This document shows, piece by piece, positions 12,401-24,059 of a stretch of DNA of 64,000 nucleotides. The notes under the pieces were generated by a model that did no database searches, was not told the DNA's origin, and saw nothing but the letters and a program-made list of their open reading frames with translations. Each line of letters opens with the position of its first letter. Position 1 is the first letter of the stretch. Position numbers and translations under genes: made by a program. Source of the stretch: Tamarix chinensis (taxonomy: Eukaryota; Streptophyta; Magnoliopsida; Caryophyllales; Tamaricaceae); NCBI GenBank assembly GCA_030549775.1, contig CM060180.1, positions 82,491,672-82,555,671 of the forward strand, read 5' to 3'.

Positions 12401-12769
12401 CTTGGTCAAAAAACCTGTTCTTGGTTTTTTGTGACAGGAAATTCAAAGCTGCTTTGTTGAGGTGCATGGATTTCTTCCTTAACTCCCCTATTTCAACATT
12501 ATATGATCCCTCCTTCTACAAAGTAAATTCTTAGGCCTTTTGTAATTTCATATCTACTTCCTCTGCTCTTGTAATGATATGAGAGAATTGGAGTTGATTC
12601 CGCAATTTCAGAGGTTTTTCATGTCAGTCAACATTTTGCACAATCTATACCAAGCTATGTCCCAACCTTTGAACTACCATGTTTTAGCAACAATAGAAGC
12701 AAACTAATGGTGATCCACCCACATATTAAAGAATTTGAAAGGTTGGTTCTTGTGGGACTATTTGATTAG

Positions 12770-13465
12770 CTAGATGAGAGATGGAGAATGGTCAGAGTGA
12801 GGTCTTGGAACAAGGAAAGTAGATAGAATGTTAGTCTGAAGATCACCTACTACTGAGTTCATCATCACTCTATCAATCTTGCTCTTCATCCAAGCATGTG
12901 CAAAGGTATAGAAGAAGCCAACTGAGGGCACATCAACAAGTCCAGTAGCCAAGCAACAATTCCTAAAATCAAATATTTCATACTTTGTCACTTCTCTAGC
13001 ACCCTATCTATCCTCTTTATTCAAAGCACAATTGAAGTCTCATACTAAAATCCATGGCATTGAATACAATCTAGAAAACTCTGTCAAATCTGCTCATAAA
13101 CCTCTCCTATCAGTAACTATATAGAATTCATAGCATACACTGAGCATGAATTGGTCACAGTTCGTTTTAGGTTGGACCCAAACATTAATGACTTGTTGAT
13201 AAATTTCCAGGGGTTGTACATGCACTCTTTTCTCATTCCACATAACAACTATCGTCCCATTGGTGTAATTGGCATAGTAATTTGAGGCTTTCCATCCTTG
13301 AAAATATGTATGCAGCATTTTACTAATTTTTTCAGCATCCAGCTTGGTCTTTAACATGCCAACAATATCACATTTATACTTCCTAATCGTCCTTTGCAAC
13401 CCCTTTTGTTTAATGGGGAGGTTGCATCCCTTATATTTCAAATGAGTACTGTCATGGGGGTTCAT
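12770..13465 (-). pseudogene. LINE 1 endonuclease domain remnant
   Basis: Two frames cover an apurinic/apyrimidinic-like endonuclease that would nick the target DNA. The first (13465-13094) has NLPIKQKGLQRTIRKYKCDI and a later TKLDAEK where functional copies have ETK, followed by IVVMWNEKRV. The second (12991-12770) has EIFDFRNCCLATGLVDVPS, KSKIDRVMMN and the C-terminal catalytic-type SDHSP. The expected catalytic E of the ETK motif is replaced by T-K-L context, and a frameshift separates the halves, so the enzyme is non-functional. Confidence 0.75.
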
Positions 13466-13735
13466 TAGGGGTATGTGACCTCCTCTTGGCTGAATTGAGT
13501 ACTCTACTACCTCTCAATTGCTTAACCAATGTCTTATATGTAGATTTGGAGATAACTAGTTGGAATGGTAGTTCTTCCTTATCTTGGGGTACTGCTAAAG
13601 ATGTTGAGTGACTTGGAGTAGTCAACTTCTCCTCACTGCCTTTTCCCTTTAAAACTATAACTTCTTCACCTGTTGTCACTGCTTGTTGTATAATACTTGC
13701 TTCTAGAGGTTGGCATGTGTCAGCTCCCACCCTGT

Positions 13736-15128
13736 CTAAGTTTTTCCTAGATTTGTTGCATCTTGCTCTGTTAGAGAATCAGTTACCTTGGGGCCATCTA
13801 CTTTTGTTCCATGGTCTTGTATATCACTTGCACTAGTTTCTTTTTTCCAGCTAAGTATCACTCTACCTCTAAGTTGTAGGTTTATTGGTTGTACCTTCTC
13901 CAGACTTAAACCCTTATTCAAATGGCTAGATAGTATCTCCTTTGGTCTATTTTAGAACCCATACCTTTTGTTGTGCCTTACAAGCCCCTGCTTGGTGAAC
14001 AATCATCTTGCAGTCTCTACACTAGCTAGGAATATTTTCATAGATGACCTTTTGGACAAAAGAGGTATCTTCATAGTGCACTTCCACCTCATTAGGGAGT
14101 GTTTTGCTCACATTAACCTCCACCAAGACACTGGCATAATCAAGGGCATACCTCTTTTTAGTAATAACATCAAACGCTATAAGATCTCCTAAGTGAGAAC
14201 AAATTGCACTTAATGCTCTAGGATTCCACAGATCCATAGGCAAGCATAGCATCCTTACCTATATTGGAATATTCACCATATTAGATTGTTCAAATTTAAA
14301 GAGTCTAGGGATGTCTTTGACAATCATAACCCTATCATACACATGGTTGGGGCCTTTTTTCAACACCTCCATTTTAGCTTCATATGAAGGGAATCAAAAC
14401 ACTATCCAACCAGAACTAAGAGCAATGAATTGACTCTTAGCTTTCCATTGTTTTTTGATAGTTCTGATGACATGGTCATTTGGTAATTTTCCCACAACTC
14501 TACCTAGCAAGCAATTACCCCAAGTGTTAGCAATACTATCAAGCATAGTGGGATCAGAATCAACTTTTCTCTACATTCAAGGATAACCTCACATTTTTCT
14601 CCTGATTTGAGGATCCAGTCCAACCTGCATTAAGTTAATTCCATCATTTTCATTATCCCCATTACCTTTATCTGAGCTTTTAGAATGCTGATTATGTAGG
14701 GGAGCAACTTTAGGCCTGTTAGTGCTAGACTAAATTTTAGGGTTGTTAATGTCTTCTCTTGTAGGCATAGGCTCACAAGCTGTATTCTGGGCATCATGAC
14801 CCTTAGTGTCGTGGTTCTTATGTTGGGGAAAGAGGGTTTATGGCTCCTTTATGTTGACAACCCCATTACTTTTCCCTAAATCACCGACTTCCATTCTAAG
14901 TTCCTCGGCTTCACATACAAATTTGATGCTTTGATGATTTACTTCTTCACAATCTTGTTCCACTTGGGGGATTGAAATGCTTTCAACAACCATTACTCTT
15001 GTTTCATTTTGAGCATTAACCAAGGCTCGCTTCGCATTTATTGTTAACATTTTAGCAAGCAGAGTTAAGGGATAGGGAACATGAATTTGAAGACTTTGAG
15101 TAGAGGGGGATTGTGGGGGTATCATCAT
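13736..15128 (-). pseudogene. LINE 1 ORF1 remnant (DUF4283-like plus zinc knuckle)
   Basis: ORF1 of plant L1 elements encodes an RNA-binding protein. Here the frame 14252-14022 has WNPRALSAICSHLGDLIAFD and VLVEVNVSK, typical of the region after the DUF4283 domain, and ends YENIPS. A TAG stop follows at once, and after it the same frame reads C-RD-C-KMIV-H-QAGA-C (13980-14021), a complete CX2CX4HX4C knuckle. Separate frames at 15128-14838 and 13921-13736 look like the N-terminal part and the linker, but I cannot place them on a domain. The stop just before the knuckle and several frameshifts show it is dead. Confidence 0.7.
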
Positions 15129-15388
15129 CCTTGCTCACTAGTCGACCACCATGGGCACGTAGTAGTTGAGCAGATCTCAGGTACCTCACAATTTTCTATA
15201 ATATTTTTTTTCATTTTTGTGTAGAGAATCATGTAAAAAAAAAAACATTTTTCTTCCTACCATATTTTGTGTGAATTCATATAAGTTGCATTTTATGTAT
15301 TTTATAACATAGAAGCATGCTAGGATTATTATGTTGTTTGGCGAAATTTTGCGAGGTGGATCATAGATATGGGTGTTGTTTTACCCAG

Positions 15389-15607
15389 ACCAATTGATCG
15401 ATTTGATGAACTAGTCCAATGGTTCTTATAAGCAGTCAATTGGTTTGTCAAATCCATTGACTGGTTTGGTCAAATCAATTGAATGGTCTCCCATGAATAG
15501 TTGATCGACAGGACCAACCAATGGATCAATCTATTGTTCTTTTTTTCCGTATAGTTCTGATATGACTAGACCAAGCGACTGGTCTCAGGGACCGATCAAC
15601 TGGTTTG
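15389..15607. repeat. Degenerate palindromic CCAATTGACTGG-type array in LTR D
   Basis: About ten imperfect copies of (A)CCAATTGA, GTCAATTGGT or CCATTGACTGGT lie in both orientations over 220 bases, for example at 15390, 15445, 15470, 15500 and 15595. The left part of D has the related GCCTAACCAATTGACTAG at about 8875. Confidence 0.6.
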
Positions 15608-16186
15608 CCTGATTTTTATCATGTTTACTTGTTATCTAATGATACTTCTTTAGGGCTTCTAAATTAATGGTTCTATACACTTACAACATTTTGATCATGA
15701 TATCAACCATGTCTAAACTAAATTTAATATGGATCAAAATGATAATATTGTGGTTCCTTGTGTAACACCCCCAAAATTCACTACTGCAAAATTTTGTTTT
15801 ATTAAAATAATCAGCGGAAGTAAAATAACAAAACTGTGAATTCTGGGGATATTACCGCCACACTTAGTACCAGACCGGTTCACTCCTACCGTTCTAGTAC
15901 CAAGTGCTAAAGCTAAAAGAGAAAATACAACTTACGAAAAACTCAAACTAATAATTAAATCAGAGTAGCGCACATAACATTTCACAAAAATAAAATCCAC
16001 CAGTGGTGGTTACAAATCAACAAATACATTGAAACCATGAATTTTAAAGCAGAAAGAGTACAATCCTAGGACTTTCCGGATAGTTCCTTACACTCTTTCC
16101 CGAGGGCCCACTTGAATAGCACCTGAAAACGACCTGCAAGGGACATTACCCATTGAATAGGCAGGGGCCCCATGAATGGAACCCTT

Positions 16187-16202
16187 CAGTATTACGGTAC
16201 TG
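16187..16202 (-). other. Hairpin of LTR F
   Basis: CAGTA-ttacgg-TACTG occupies the place of the CAGTACG/CGTACTG stem of copy A. The loop differs but the five-base stem is kept. Beside it is GGGGCCCC, itself a palindrome (16164-16171 region). Confidence 0.5.
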
Positions 16203-16435
16203 AGTAACCCTTTAAAACACACTTAACAGTAGGCTTGCAATGCAACACATGATACTACATACATACATAATGAAAGGTAAATACTTAATATCCACATTCA
16301 TACATTCACATACTTAACAAATCAATCAGATATTAATAGGTCATAATGAACAATCGATACTTTTGGGCCTTAAGCCATTAGTCCATCATTAATCAATCAT
16401 CTCGGATTATAAATATCTATGTGAGTGTAGAAACC

Positions 16436-16800
16436 CCACTATTATAACCGGTGGATCGGAATACATACAAGGCATAATGCTTCTAACCACTATTATTGTC
16501 GGTGGATCGGTCTCCGGGGTAGAATGCTCCTAACCACTATTATTCACCGATGGATCGGTCTGGCCCCGACTCACATGGTGTTCCACTATAAGTGATTAAT
16601 ATTTTCTTATAATTTATTCACAACCAAATCAAATTTATTAAGCTCGGGACCCCCACTATTATAGCCGGTGGATCGGAATACAAATATACATCATCCATGG
16701 CAACATGCACCTGGGCCACTATTATACCTGGTGGATCGGTACTCATAAACATCATCTAGGGCAAAACCTCCTGGGCCACTATTATATCCGGTGGATCAGT
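16436..16800 (-). repeat. Two-block minisatellite in LTR F
   Basis: On the plus strand the units read CCACTATTATARCCGGTGGATCGG, split here only by degenerate positions. Units start at 16436, 16487 and 16534 (block 1) and at 16653, 16716 and 16776 (block 2). The two-by-three layout and the spacer GGTGTTCCACTATAAGTGAT match copy A in reverse complement. Confidence 0.85.
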
Positions 16801-17549
16801 ACTCATAATATAAATCAATTGGGCCCAGCTCATTAATCTTTCACTTTCACGATTAGTGTTTTTCCTTTTTAATCAGCATAACAATTCCATTAATTTGCCT
16901 CGATAGGGAGATCAAGATCCCGGAACACAAAGGTACACCGGTCGCACTGGTGCATGAAAGCTACTCAGTACCCTTCAACTATCAACCCAGGGACACAAAG
17001 GTACCATGGTCGTACAGGTGCATAAAGCTAATTCAATACCCTACCGACAAGGACGCCTAATCCATAAGTATGCATACCCCTGAAATAGGTCCGTAAAGCT
17101 AGATAGAGTAAGATATAGGGCTGGCTGGGGCACAAAGGCACATCAGCAAATACCAGAATAACCATGGGGTAAACCACGTCTTTAGGGTAGCGATCCCTAA
17201 AGAGCCACCATTCCCGATCTCGAAGTCTTTCACTTTAAGTATTAGTGTCTTAATTAAGGTGATCACAAAAAGCACCACAATTACTTTCAATCGTTCAAAT
17301 TCATTAGATATTTCTTATTCAAACAGGTATCCAATGTAACATAGAGGAATCATTAAGGTCATCATAACCTCATCCAATTCCAATTTAGGATTCGTTCATG
17401 GGATACTTACTAATTGTCAAATACTCTTATCTTGCTATTCAGCGTTATTTGAGTCATATTATGAAATTATGCTATCACAACGACATGTTAGATACAAATT
17501 ACTCATTTACTCCTTACTTATATAATTTCTAAGTCATCCCCTCCTTACT

Positions 17550-18480
17550 TGAGAGATTACCATATTACCCTCCTGGTTGCATAATTACCAAATTATCTCT
17601 TACTTGATTTAGTTTACCAAGTTATCTCCCATACTTATTAGGTCACCAACTACCATTCATAATTGTTACACTTAACATATTTTTCATTTGGTTGGTTAGA
17701 TTACCAATTTGCCCTTTTCCTTTATTATAATTAACAAATCACCCTTTAGTTGGTCAAATTACCAAATTCCCCTTCTTCATTATCATAATTACTAAATTAC
17801 CCTTCTCCATGATCATATTTACCATTTTACCCTTTAATTGGTTAAATTACCAAATTACCCTTCTCCATTATTATAATTACCAAACTACCCTTCTCAATTA
17901 TCAAAATTACCAAATTACCCTTTAGTTGGTTAAATTACCAAATTGCCCTTCTCTATTATCATAATTACCAAATTACCCTTTAGTTGGTTAAATTACCAAA
18001 TTACCCTTCTCCATTATTATAATTACCAAACTACCCTTTTCCATTATCAAAATTACCAAATTACCCTTTAGTCGGTTAAATTACTAAATTGCCCTTCTCT
18101 ATTATCCTAATTACCAAACTACCCTTCTCTATTATCAAAATTACCAAATTACCCTTTAGTTGGTTAAATTACCAAATTTCCCTTCACTTCCAAATTTACC
18201 ATAATACCATTTTACTTACAAATTACCATTTTATCTTTTTACTTACAAAATTACCATTTCACCCTTTTACTTCCAAAGGTACCATAATACCCTTTTACTT
18301 ACAAATTACCATTTTACCCCTTACTTCTAAAATTACAATTTTACCCTTTACTTACAAAATTACAATTTTACCCCGTACTTCCAAAATTGTCATTTTACTC
18401 CTTACTTCTAAAATACTTCTTTCTTACCTCTTCTTTACTCTTCTTTACCATTTTACCCTTTCCTACTTTACATTTTACCC
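17550..18480. repeat. ATTACCAAATTACCCTT minisatellite in LTR F
   Basis: Units of about 30-33 bases, built on AATTACCAAATTACCCTT followed by CTCCATTATCAT or TAGTTGGTTAA, alternate through the tract. Beyond about 18180 they decay to TTACCATTTTACCCTTTTAC. The 156-residue frame across 18089-18559 is produced by this repeat and is not a gene. Confidence 0.85.
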
Positions 18481-19637
18481 TTTTCACTTCCATTACCATT
18501 TTCCCTTCATTATTACCACACCACTTATATTAAATTATTATCACTACATGAAATATTAATATTAATACCCCATTCTCATTATCCAACTCCACAACTATTA
18601 TATTTAATACAATACTCATTAGCACCTACACATATTAGGCCACATTCTTGCACAAGACATACTACTAAAATACCCATAGGGCTCACAATAATATTAACCA
18701 TGCATTAATGGTCACAACAACATAAAATAGTATGGATAAGTACTTAACATATTCTTGAATAACAATTATCCTTCCTTAAGCATTGATTCCCTACATGGCA
18801 TATAAACTAGCATGCTTTCCTTTTTATTAACCAACACAAGAAACTATATATATTATATTAAACAACATATATCACACATAATAACATATTAAAAAGCCTA
18901 ATGTGCTAATATACATTTATCCATGAGTTTAAGTGGAGTTTAATGATTACCTTAATTCCCGCAAAAATTGAACATTTCCGGTATTCTAGTTAAAGATTCA
19001 AGCTTTGATTAGTAAAACCAATACCTAAAAATAATATCGATATTTATTATATTAGAAATAAGAAAAACCAAAGTATAAGACTTTATAAAACTTAATTAAT
19101 GAAATACTTGTAACACCCCCAAAATTTACTACTAAATATTTTCGTTTAAATAAAAAGGTTTTAACGGAAATGAAATAATAAAACTATAAATTTAGGGGGC
19201 ATTACCACCACACTTAGTACCAGACCGGTTCACTCTTACCATTCCAGCACTAAGTGCTAAGGCAAAATAGGGTTAACATCAAACACGAGTCATTAACAAA
19301 AATATAAGTCATTAATAAAAACACAAGACATAAGTAAAACAATGAGAGTCTATGAGAGGACTCCCTCATAGTCATGCAGAAATCAGAGTGCGATTTAGAA
19401 TTACAACCCAAAGAGTAAGTGACTAGAGTTTTTCAAAAACATAAAATACCGTGAGATATCACATAACTAAAATAAAATGATATATGGTCAAGTCACAAGA
19501 AAAACAGAGTCCAGCCGAGTCACTCTCGATCCCCAGGTCAGGTCTAGACTCAATGCTCAGACCCACTCGATGCCTCGTAGGTATCTTAGTCATCGAAGAC
19601 GTCATCCCCTACCTGCACAAACTCAGAGGGGTCTTCT

Positions 19638-19691
19638 ACTCATGGGAATGAGTATCACCCATGAAATGGGTGATTAGTATGCTACGTACTG
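19638..19691 (-). other. Conserved hairpin cluster in LTR B
   Basis: ACTCAT-ggga-ATGAGT (19638-19653), CACCC-atgaaat-GGGTG (19656-19672) and TAGTATG-cta-CGTACTG (19675-19691, one mismatch in the stem). The stems correspond to those of copy A, and the first is longer here than in A. Confidence 0.6.
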
Positions 19692-19889
19692 AGTAAGGTA
19701 ACAGATGCGCTAAGGCCAACACATATAAAAACATACAACATAGCTTACATAGCATAATAACATAGGCAACATGGGGTAACACAGATGATGAAGGTCGGCT
19801 ATGGTCTAGATAGACTTATTATTTAGATCTCTGGTAAATATAGTCGATTCACATCATAGTCTTTATCAATCCATGTGAGTGCGGGAACC

Positions 19890-20281
19890 CCACTATTATT
19901 CGCCGGTGGACCGGTCATGCAGGGCAAAACGCTCCTGGCCACTATTATTTGTCGGTGGACCGGTCATGCAGGGTAAAACGCTCCTGGCCGCTATTATTTG
20001 CCGATGGACCAGTCATGTAGGGCAAAATGCTCCTGGCCACTATTATTCACCAGTGGACCGATCTGGCATCGACTCACGTGGTGTTTCACTATAATTACTT
20101 CGTGTCATTCCCATATATTATCATCATTACGTTTGGTTTGTTGAGCACGGAAACCCCCACTATTATAGCCGGTGGAATGGTCATGCAAGGCAAAATGCAC
20201 CTGGCCACTATTATTCGTCGGTGGACTGGTCATGCAGGGCACCCCAGCTCCTAGCCACTATTATTCGCTGGTGGACCGGTC
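19890..20281 (-). repeat. Two-block minisatellite in LTR B
   Basis: Plus-strand units begin CCACTATTATTYGCCGGTGG, at 19890, 19939, 19988 and 20037 (block 1, period 49) and at 20157, 20205 and 20255 (block 2). Between units is GTCATGCAGGGCAAAA with GCTCCTGG. Block 1 has four units where A and F have three. Confidence 0.85.
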
Positions 20282-22165
20282 TGGGCCCGACTCAACAATC
20301 TTTCTCCTTAAATGGATAGTATCTTATTCGTATCTTATTCAATAAACATTTCACCCTTGACATGCATGTTACCAACCTTCTACTTCTATCCTCTCAAGGG
20401 GGCACATCCCATATCTTGCAACTCCTAAGCCCCTTATCACGGCCCGACATCCATTCCCCCTTACACTTACACATAATGAAAACCAACTCCTAAGGGTGTG
20501 GGTTAAGGCCCAACACCTCATGACAACAAACTCTACCTACTATCACCCTCTAGGGTTTTCCCTTAAAAATCCTAATTGGACCTATGTGGCCCAACTTTCT
20601 CTCACTTACACTACCATCACTTCATTTATCGCCCCACACCTTATTTCATTTAGATCCAATCCCAAAACATATCACTTTACCTCTCAATTTCGCATGTGAA
20701 GGGAAAAACCCTAGTTGGCCACTTCAAACCCTAGTACCTTTCTTCTCCCACAAATAACCTCTCTATTTTTTACTCAATATTTCTTCTCTCCCATGGCACC
20801 CATACTCACCCCTTATATAATAAATTCACTCTTAACTCGTACTCCACTCTCCCTTAATTATTTTTACTTCCACATTTTTTTTGGGTCCCGTATACACCCT
20901 TACACCAACCTAATTACTATTTTTCATCCTAAGTCTCCAATCACTCCACAACTCTCCCTTTAGCTTATTTACACCCTAAAACAACTTTTCTCATATAAAG
21001 ATCATCCCCATGCAAGTTTCATCCACCCCATGCAAACTCTCGAAGTCCCTATGCAAACCCTAGAATTTCGATGCATGGTTCCCATCTCTCATTCATTTTG
21101 GGTCATTTCTTCCTCTTTATTCTCCTCTCATGCATTATGAGGTAGTTTGGTCAACCTCATATCCCCCTTAGTAAACTCACTTCCCATTTTATTTCTTTTT
21201 ATCCTTTCATTCCCATATCACATTATTAATCGTCCTAGCATGCATGTCCTAGAGGGTCATATCATATCACATCATAATCACCATATATACATATCATACT
21301 CATGCCATAAGGAAACATACAAACATACCTCAACTCCAAGCTGCGCTACACATAAGGCAAGTTAATGACAAACATATGATACACGACATAGCATGATATA
21401 TAGCATCCAAGGCATACAAGTCACACAACACACATGGGCCTTAGCTATATCCTTACCTAAAACGACACCAGGCTTGGATCACGCTCCTACGCCTCCTCAA
21501 GGTTTTGGCTTAATTCACCTATAAGAGGGAAAAACTTAGGATTAATCTCCCTCTTACCAAAGAAATACTACTATTTCTTATTTTAGTCTAAGATTAGGGT
21601 TACTATTATTAAAGACAAGTTTACAAGTGAAAACTAGGATTTTTATCCTCATATTAGCCTACTCGATATTACCAGTCAAAATATGTTTATGTTAATATTT
21701 ATAGATATATTTACATTATTAAACCTAATAGCTTTATTTCTTCTAATACTAGTACTAATACTAGTTATAGCAAAATAGTGATAATAATAATAATAATAAT
21801 AATAATAATAGTAATAGTAATACCAATGCCCCCTAGTAGTAGAAACCTTAGTATTTTTAAGGCTAAGGCTAATAATATCTTTAGGGTTAAAATAATAATA
21901 TAATATTAGTAATACTAACAAAGTACTAATATTACTAAAGGTAATAATGATAGCAATGATAATATCAGGGTTCGAATATTTTTACCACAATAATATTAGC
22001 AAAATAACAACAACAATAATAATAATATAGTAATAATGTTGGTAATAAAGGCATTATGAATAATATTAGCAATATTCGAATATTAAGTAATAAAATATTA
22101 AGGCTTAAGTATTCTTCTTCTTTAATAACAAAATGATAATATGCCAACTTCGGTTTTAATAACAA

Positions 22166-22169
22166 TAAC

Positions 22170-22224
<55 letters not shown>
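22166..22224. repeat. (AAT)n microsatellite in LTR B
   Basis: About nineteen AAT units are followed by further shorter AAT runs at 21780-21815 and 22315-22345. They give the leucine- or tyrosine-run frames on the minus strand, which are not genes. Confidence 0.85.
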
Positions 22225-22225
<1 letters not shown>

Positions 22226-22312
22226 GAACAACAAAGATAATCATAATAATATTAGAATTGTAAATCTCCATTAATAGTAACACTAGTTAGAAATATTTCC
22301 AAAGTTAGGTTA

Positions 22313-22344
<32 letters not shown>

Positions 22345-23064
22345 GAATAGCACAACATTAGTAATAATAATAATAAGAGTAATACTATTAATATTACTAA
22401 AAATCATTAACACTTGTGGAAAAAGATTTTAAGGGCTGGAAAAATTAGAGTACCACCTAGGGTTGGTGGCGGGACCGGCGACGGCGCATGGCGGCGACGG
22501 CGGTGGCGGTGGTGGTGGAGGAGGAAGAGAGGTGGAAAGATGGGGTTATAGGCTAAAGGAGAGGGAATGCGGGGGTGTCTGAGGTGGTGGAAGGTGCAGC
22601 AGGTGGAGAGGGGTGGAATGGAGGTGGTGGTGCAGCCGAAAGTGGCGGCGCATGGTGGTTGGTACGGTGGTGGAAGGTGGTGGAAGGTGGAGAAGGTAGA
22701 AGGAGAGGGAGGCATGGGATATGGAGGTGTGGGGAGGTAGGGTGAAGTCCCCCGGTTGTTTTGGAGGGTGGAGGAGGTGTTGGTTACGCCGGAATTGGCG
22801 GCGAAAGGCGGCGCAAGGGGTGGCGCGGGTTAGTGAGGGCTGATCAGAATGGCAATTTTGCACCGTCGAGGCGGCTCGTGCAAGGCAAGACAAGGGAGGA
22901 TAGTGGCTCAGTTTTGTAGATGACGGTGCGGGGAAGGTTTTGGTGGGCGGTATTTGCGGCAGCGATCGTCGACTGCGGCGGAATAAGGAGTTGTTTGGGC
23001 AGTGGCGCAAAGATGGGGTTTCTGGGTTGCGAAAACAGAAGCTTCGTTATGGCTGCCTATGGGG

Positions 23065-23074
23065 GTATTTATAG
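23065..23074 (-). promoter_or_regulatory. TATA box of LTR B
   Basis: The minus strand reads CTATAAATAC, followed by CCCCCATAGG, within the pyrimidine-rich leader. It is the same motif as in copies A and C. Confidence 0.5.
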
Positions 23075-24059
23075 GTTAATTGAGGGGGAAAATGATGAAG
23101 GAAGAAGAAGACAATGGGGGTAGGTGAGGCAAGTCACTGACCGGCGGTGGCAGGCGGCGCATGCCCTGCAAAATTGCAGGATACGTTCGGTCGGGTGAGG
23201 GAAAAAGGGAAGGAAGGGCAACAAACGTGAGGAGGGAGGACGGGATGGTTGGGGTCGAAAAAGGAAAGGAAAGCAATGGGGAGGGAGGAGGAGGTCGGTC
23301 GGAAATACTTGGTGGCTATTGACGGTAAGGGTTGTAGGCTTCGAATTTGTAGGTCGAGAGTGCAGGTCGCGTGGAAGAAGAAGGAAAAGGAAAGGGGTGG
23401 ACCGGCAGTCTAGGGGAAAGAAAAGAAAAGGAGGAGGGGCGGTTTGGCCGGGCGGTTGAGCATAGGGGAAGGACGAAGCGGCTTAGGCTGCACGAGATGG
23501 GGAAGGGGGAAGGGATTTGGGCTGGCTGGCTAGCTCATTTATGGGGGAGGAGAAGGGAAAAATAAGAAAAGGAGAATGGAGAGAAAGAAATAAAAAGGAA
23601 AAGAAAGAAGAAAAAGGAAAAAGGAAAAAAGGAAGAAAGAGAATAGGTGGGTTGGGGTATTTTGGGTAGTTGGTATTATTATATATATTTTTTTAATATT
23701 TAAAATTAATATTATTTATTATTATTATTATTATAATAATTAAATTCATTTTTAGATTAATTTGGCTATTTTAGATAAAGTTTCCTTAACTTCCATGTTA
23801 ATTAGTAAATGTCCAAATCTTTCCTAAATAATTTATTTATTATTTTTTCCTTGATTTGCCTTAATTAATTCTCCCTTTATTTTAATAAAATAATTTATTT
23901 ACTTAAAATTTTCTAATAATTTTTTTTTTCGCCATAATTCCCTTAATTAGGGTTTCAGGGTATTTCAATACTTAACTTAAATATTATTATACCTTAAAAC
24001 TTATTAAACAAAACATACCAAAGCATGTAGCAGCTCATACTACTCATGCAGCATGAGCT

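Larger units (their letters stand above)
10051..15253 (-). mobile_element. L1-type LINE 1, full-length but degenerate
   Basis: This non-LTR retrotransposon is read on the minus strand. Flanks TTCCTACCATGTT (10038-10050) and TTCCTACCATATT (15254-15266) match at twelve of thirteen bases, as a LINE target duplication should. The 3' end is A-rich (T-rich on plus, 10051-10071). Domain order is plant L1-like: ORF1 with a zinc knuckle, then apurinic endonuclease, reverse transcriptase and a C-terminal zf-RVT-like region. Many stops and frameshifts make it inactive. Confidence 0.85.
19109..23967 (-). mobile_element. Solo long LTR copy B nested in F
   Basis: On the minus strand it runs from TGAAATACCCTGAAACCC at 23967 to TTTTGGGGGTGTTACA at 19109. 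The flanks are identical: ATACT at 19104-19108 and at 23968-23972. At 4859 bases it resembles copy A: a pyrimidine-rich leader (22430-23640 reverse) with TATA, AAT microsatellites, the TTTTAGGTAAGG block (21450-21560), the minisatellite (19890-20281) and a well-preserved hairpin cluster (19638-19691). The perfect duplication makes it the best-dated late insertion of this stack. Confidence 0.85.

Noticed and set aside
10112..12534. Plus-strand frames across LINE 1
   Set aside because: Shadows of the LINE that is coded on the minus strand; none matches a domain.
18089..18559. 156-codon plus-strand frame
   Set aside because: Generated by the ATTACCAAATTACCC minisatellite, whose period happens to keep a frame open.
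21676..22234. Tyrosine- and leucine-run frames
   Set aside because: Direct translation of (AAT)n microsatellites.
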